From contig CAZEQJ010000003.1 in NCBI GenBank assembly GCA_964514385.1, positions 119,344 to 183,343 of the forward strand: DNA of 64,000 bases, written 5' to 3'. This stretch comes from CAZEQJ01 sp964514385 (lineage in GTDB: Bacteria > Bacteroidota > Bacteroidia > Cytophagales > Cyclobacteriaceae). Shown in pieces: positions 60,554-64,000 of the stretch. The translations under genes were made by a program, and so were the position numbers. How positions within the stretch are numbered: position 1 is the stretch's first letter; the number at the start of each line of letters is the position of its first letter. The notes under the pieces are model-generated. The model had not been told where the DNA came from. It worked only from the letters and a program-made list of their open reading frames with translations, and did no database searches.

Positions 60554-63500
60554 ATGAAGCAATCTTTCATTAAACTACTGACATTTTTTATCCTTTTCAG
60601 CTCAACGCTGAATATACACGCTCAAAAGGACGAAACCGTACCTGCTCTGTATGACGCAGGCTGGAACAGCCTGACTTTCCGGTCCATCGGGCCGGCCTTT
60701 ACCTCCGGCCGCATCGCCGACTTTGCGGTGAATCCGGATAATCCGAGTGAATTTTATGTGGCTACCGCAGCTGGTGGCGTATGGAAAACCACAAACAAAG
60801 GACTGAATTTCAACCCTGTTTTTGACAATGAAGGCTCCTATTCCATCGGCNNNNNNNNNNTGGATCCGAATAACCATAATGTGGTTTGGGTAGGCACAGG
60901 CGAAAATAACAACCAGCGCAGCGTAGCCTATGGCGATGGTGTTTACAAATCGGTAGATGGCGGCAAAAGCTGGAAACATATGGGACTGAAAAACTCCGAG
61001 CATATCGGCATGATCGCCATCGACCCAACGAACTCGGATGTCGTGTATGTAGCAGCTACCGGCCCGCTATGGAGTGCCGGTGGCGACCGGGGTCTTTATA
61101 AAACCACCGACGGTGGCGAAACCTGGGATAAGGTGCTGGATATCAGTGTCCATACAGGCATTCATGAGGTACATCTTGACCCGCGCAACGCTAATACCGT
61201 TTATGCAGTGGCGCACCAACGCAGACGCCATGTCTTCACCTATATCAGCGGAGGGCCGGAGTCGGCCATTTATAAATCTACCGATGGCGGACAGAATTTC
61301 CGTAAAATCATGTCAGGTATGCCGGGTGGCGACCTCGGACGAATTGGACTGGATATTTCACCTGCCAACCCGGATGTCATCTACGCAGTAGTGGAGGCCC
61401 AGGAAGATAAAGGAGGGTTTTACCGATCGACAGACCGGGGTGAATCATGGGAAAGGCGAAGCAGCTATACGGCCAGCGGAAACTATTATAATGAGGTGAT
61501 AGCTGACCCGGTTGATGTGGACCTTCTGTATGTGATGAATACCTATGCGGCCGTGTCGGAAGATGGTGGTAAGAATTTTGAAAATGTAGGCGAACAAAAT
61601 AAACATATTGACAACCATGCCCTTTGGATTGACCCTAAAAATCCCAACTACCTGCTAAATGGAAACGATGGCGGCGTATACGAATCATGGGACAGAGGCA
61701 AGACCTGGCGGTTTTTTCCTAACCTGCCTGTAACACAGTTTTACAAACTGGGAGTAAGCAATGACTATCCTTTTTATTATGTCTACGGAGGCACTCAGGA
61801 TAATTTCACCTTTGGCGGACCATCACAAACTATCGAACCCACCGGTATTACCAACCGGAACTGGTTTGTTACCACCCTCGGTGATGGCTTTGAGCCACAT
61901 GTAGACCCGGAAAACCCGGATATCATCTACAGCCAGTCGCAATATGGTAATCTGAGCCGGTTTGACCGCAAAAGCGGGACAACCCAAAATATTGTGCCAC
62001 AGCCTCCTGATGGTGATTACTCTTACAACTGGAACTGGGATGCCCCTTTGCTGGTGAGCAGTCATGACAATAAACGGCTTTATTATGCCTCTGACCGCGT
62101 ACACCGCAGCGACGATCAGGGCCAAAGCTGGCATGAAATCAGTGGTGACCTTACCCGGGGTATCGATCGCAATAAAATCCCGGTAATGGGTAGGGTATGG
62201 CCGATGGATGCCGTAGCTAAAAATGAGTCGACTACACCGTATGGTAATATTGTAGCCATTGCCGAATCACCGCTTGATGAAAATTTGCTGTTTGCCGGTA
62301 CCGATGATGGTTTGGTGCATATTTCAACCGATGGCGGAGCGAACTGGACAAAATACAGTAAGTTTCCCGGTGTTCCGGATACCACGTATGTGAATGAGAT
62401 CATCGCATCTGCACATGATAAAAACACGGTGTATATAGCCTTCAATAACCATAAGCGAGGTGATTTCAGGCCTTATTTACTGAAGAGTACCAACCTGGGC
62501 AGAAGCTGGTCTTCTATAACCTCCAATTTGCCTGAACGAGGATCCGTTTATGCAATAGCAGAAGATCCGGAGGCACCCAACCTGTTATTTGTGGGTACTG
62601 AATTTTCATGCTTTGCGACATTGGATGGTGGCAAATACTGGAAAAAGCTTTCAGGCGGCCTTCCCACTGCGGCAGTGCGGGATATCAATATTCAGGAAAG
62701 GGAAAAAGACCTGGTGCTCGGCACGTTTGGCCGAGGTTTTTATATCATGGATGATTATTCTGCATTGCGCGAGCTATCCAATGAATTACTGGAAAAGGAA
62801 GCACATATATTTCCTGTCGCCGAAGCGTTACAGTACGAACCTTACAGCCCGATTGCAGCCAGCAATACGATTTCATGGCTTGGGCCGAAAGGCTTTCAGG
62901 GTGAGACCTATTTTCTGGGTGAAAATCCGCCATTTGGGGCTGCATTTACCTATTACCTGAAAGATTCCTACGAAACCATGGAATCTGCCCGGAAAAAGGC
63001 TGAAGGTGAAAAAAGAAAAGCTGGAGAGAAGGTTTATTACCCGGGCTATGATCAGTTGAAGGCGGAGGGAGAAGAAGAAAAGCCATTCCTTATCTTCAGA
63101 ATCAAAGACGCCAATGGGGCAGTGGTCAATGAAATATTGACAAGCCCTAAAAAGGGAATCAACCGGATATACTGGGATCTGCAATACCCCGACTTCAGTC
63201 AGGTAAGAACGTCTATGGCTGACCCTTCAAAAAGTTTACCTTCTTCTTCCATCATGGTGCTACCGGGCACCTATACCGTCGAGCTGTTAAAGAACATTAA
63301 AGGAGAAGAAGCAGCGTTGAGCGGTCCGGTTTCATTTGAAGTTAAATCGCTGAACAACAAAACGTTGCCACCAACAGATCCGGAAGCCATGCTGGCTTTC
63401 CACAATGAGCTGATGGAGCTATCAAAAACAGCAGGTAGTGCCAGAAATGCTTACAGTCAGTTGACAGAAGCGCTTGAGTATTATCAGGCAGCTGCCAGGC

Positions 63501-63844
63501 TGGTCGGCAGTGATGCATTAGATGACCGGTTAGAAGCATTGGAAAACAAGCTGGATGATATTCGGATGACCATGTACGGTGATCCTATCAAGTCGCAGTT
63601 GGAAATTGATCAGGCGCCGTCATTAAGCAGCAGGATCAATACGGCATTGTATACAGGCAATGCCGGTTATGCCAACCCTACAGAGACCTCAAAACAGGTA
63701 AAGGCTATAGCAGAAAAATACCTGAAACCTGTGACCAAGGAGCTGAAATCAATTTTGGAGGAAGACATCCCTGCGATCAATCAATTGTTGGATGAGGCAG
63801 GCGCACCCTGGACACCCGGCAGGATATTAGAAATGAAGGAGTGA
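60554..63844 (+). CDS. Secreted BNR/sortilin-type beta-propeller protein
   Basis: This protein of about 1096 residues has a signal peptide ('LLTFFILFSSTLNIHAQ'). Residues about 30-740 carry many BNR/Asp-box phrases (S/T-x-D-G-G-x-S/T-W): 'SVDGGKSWKHMG', 'TTDGGETWDKVL', 'STDRGESWERRS' and 'STDGGANWTKYS'. They form one or two large propellers of the VPS10/sortilin or xyloglucanase-like type. The C-terminal 350 residues hold a beta domain and a helical part. Such proteins are often named glycosyl hydrolases, but no catalytic pair is evident; binding or exo-enzyme roles are both possible. Ten Ns (60851-60860) fall inside at residues about 100-103 and keep the frame. Confidence 0.87.
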   Translation: MKQSFIKLLTFFILFSSTLNIHAQKDETVPALYDAGWNSLTFRSIGPAFTSGRIADFAVNPDNPSEFYVATAAGGVWKTTNKGLNFNPVFDNEGSYSIGXXXXDPNNHNVVWVGTGENNNQRSVAYGDGVYKSVDGGKSWKHMGLKNSEHIGMIAIDPTNSDVVYVAATGPLWSAGGDRGLYKTTDGGETWDKVLDISVHTGIHEVHLDPRNANTVYAVAHQRRRHVFTYISGGPESAIYKSTDGGQNFRKIMSGMPGGDLGRIGLDISPANPDVIYAVVEAQEDKGGFYRSTDRGESWERRSSYTASGNYYNEVIADPVDVDLLYVMNTYAAVSEDGGKNFENVGEQNKHIDNHALWIDPKNPNYLLNGNDGGVYESWDRGKTWRFFPNLPVTQFYKLGVSNDYPFYYVYGGTQDNFTFGGPSQTIEPTGITNRNWFVTTLGDGFEPHVDPENPDIIYSQSQYGNLSRFDRKSGTTQNIVPQPPDGDYSYNWNWDAPLLVSSHDNKRLYYASDRVHRSDDQGQSWHEISGDLTRGIDRNKIPVMGRVWPMDAVAKNESTTPYGNIVAIAESPLDENLLFAGTDDGLVHISTDGGANWTKYSKFPGVPDTTYVNEIIASAHDKNTVYIAFNNHKRGDFRPYLLKSTNLGRSWSSITSNLPERGSVYAIAEDPEAPNLLFVGTEFSCFATLDGGKYWKKLSGGLPTAAVRDINIQEREKDLVLGTFGRGFYIMDDYSALRELSNELLEKEAHIFPVAEALQYEPYSPIAASNTISWLGPKGFQGETYFLGENPPFGAAFTYYLKDSYETMESARKKAEGEKRKAGEKVYYPGYDQLKAEGEEEKPFLIFRIKDANGAVVNEILTSPKKGINRIYWDLQYPDFSQVRTSMADPSKSLPSSSIMVLPGTYTVELLKNIKGEEAALSGPVSFEVKSLNNKTLPPTDPEAMLAFHNELMELSKTAGSARNAYSQLTEALEYYQAAARLVGSDALDDRLEALENKLDDIRMTMYGDPIKSQLEIDQAPSLSSRINTALYTGNAGYANPTETSKQVKAIAEKYLKPVTKELKSILEEDIPAINQLLDEAGAPWTPGRILEMKE
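60851..60860. other. Assembly gap of ten Ns
   Basis: Ten unknown bases lie within the BNR-propeller gene. Four residues are undefined between 'SIG' and 'DPNNHNVVWVGTGE'. Related repeats read 'SIG', four residues, then 'DP', so the real gap is probably exactly ten bases. Confidence 0.99.
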
Positions 63845-63852
63845 TCGTGGTG

Positions 63853-63906
63853 CCATAAAAATGTTACGTAACTTTTTGTACAAAAAGTTACGTAACATTT
63901 TTATGG
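63853..63906. repeat. 54-base perfect palindrome after the BNR gene
   Basis: Arms of 27 bases run from CCATAAAAATG at 63853 to CATTTTTATGG ending at 63906, centred on GTAC with no unpaired loop. Each arm contains its own 10-base palindrome GTTACGTAAC (63863-63872 and 63887-63896). The right arm ends in a run of five T, so it may terminate transcription of the BNR gene, whose stop is nine bases upstream. Confidence 0.85.
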
Positions 63907-63955
63907 GTTAGGGGAAAAGTTTGTTAATGACTTTTCTATGCACAACAAAGGCGAG

Positions 63956-63995
63956 AATCAGTTCCGGTTCGTGCCCTCACGAACCGGAACTGATT
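63956..63995. repeat. Strong inverted repeat at the window end
   Basis: Perfect 18-base arms (63956-63973, starting AATCAGTTCCGG, and 63978-63995, ending CCGGAACTGATT) flank a CCCT loop. It looks like a second transcription terminator or a REP-like unit; the window ends before a downstream T-run or gene can be seen. Confidence 0.75.
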
Positions 63996-64000
63996 ATATA

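Noticed and set aside
60851..60860. Possible frameshift or broken gene at the run of Ns
   Set aside because: The frame and spacing of the BNR repeat are consistent on both sides if the gap is ten bases, so the gene is probably intact.
1..64000. CRISPR arrays, rRNA, tRNA, insertion sequences, phage or toxin-antitoxin genes
   Set aside because: No regularly spaced repeats, RNA gene signatures, transposase/integrase motifs or paired small toxin-antitoxin frames were seen on reading both strands.

Overview
The window looks like chromosomal DNA of a Bacteroidota bacterium, most likely a Cytophagales-type marine or soil heterotroph. The signs are: a TonB receptor with a carboxypeptidase-regulatory-like N-domain beside two DUF4249 lipoproteins, DUF4199, DUF4301 and DUF427 proteins, a 'BatA'/vWA membrane protein, a long PurF-like protein, start codons mostly without Shine-Dalgarno sequences, and several matches to the Bacteroidota -7 promoter element TAnnTTTG. 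About 58 protein genes fill the window. I see no rRNA, tRNA, CRISPR array, insertion sequence or phage genes, and no gene-free stretch reaches 300 bases. The largest gaps are 21983-22202 (220 bases, nothing recognised), 60349-60553 (a repeat-like element and a candidate promoter) and 63845-64000 (two strong inverted repeats). One run of ten Ns (60851-60860) shows that this is a draft assembly.

Layout. 2-3291: partial helical-repeat membrane protein, PduO-type cobalamin adenosyltransferase, branched-chain aminotransferase. 3305-12441: a tightly packed + strand block with prfB (with its +1 programmed frameshift), a BatA/vWA membrane protein, a dihydroorotase homologue that has lost its catalytic residues, two DUF4199 membrane proteins, a dolichol-phosphate-mannose-synthase-like glycosyltransferase, threonine deaminase and an M28 peptidase, closed by a clear terminator. 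12476-21982: surface polysaccharide genes, mostly on the - strand: a CDP-6-deoxysugar cassette (rfbF, rfbG, cupin epimerase, SDR reductase), a glycosyltransferase, a methyltransferase, a WecA-type phosphotransferase and a FlaA1/CapD-type sugar dehydratase, interrupted by two secreted or outer-membrane proteins on the + strand. 22203-30406 (-): HAD phosphatase, a PAS protein with a defective kinase box, NtrC-type regulator, NtrY-like kinase, TonB receptor and two DUF4249 lipoproteins, which read as a nutrient-uptake locus with its own regulators. 30462-39888: mixed housekeeping genes (DUF427, GAF kinase, DUF4301, purB, PaaE-like reductase, M3 peptidase, TetR, small membrane protein). 39936-43786 (-): ECF sigma factor, anti-sigma-like protein, outer-membrane-like protein, lipoprotein and a heptosyltransferase-type enzyme. 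43818-48630 (+): secreted protein of unknown function, pyrR-pyrB, cystathionine beta-synthase and an ArsR-type regulator. 48712-57011 (+): murI followed directly by nuoHIJKLMN, the membrane arm of complex I. 57020-63844: long PurF-like protein, A-type Fe-S carrier, thiL, and a large BNR/sortilin-propeller protein.

Most of the window is ordinary core metabolism. The items I would look at again are the pseudo-dihydroorotase in its vWA/DUF4199/glycosyltransferase operon, the prfB frameshift with a perfect AGGAGG in a genome that otherwise avoids such sites, the PAS protein with Arg in place of the phospho-accepting His, the leader hairpin ahead of murI-nuo, the CDP-deoxysugar cassette with its unusual reductase, and the repeat and palindrome structures in the last 4 kb.
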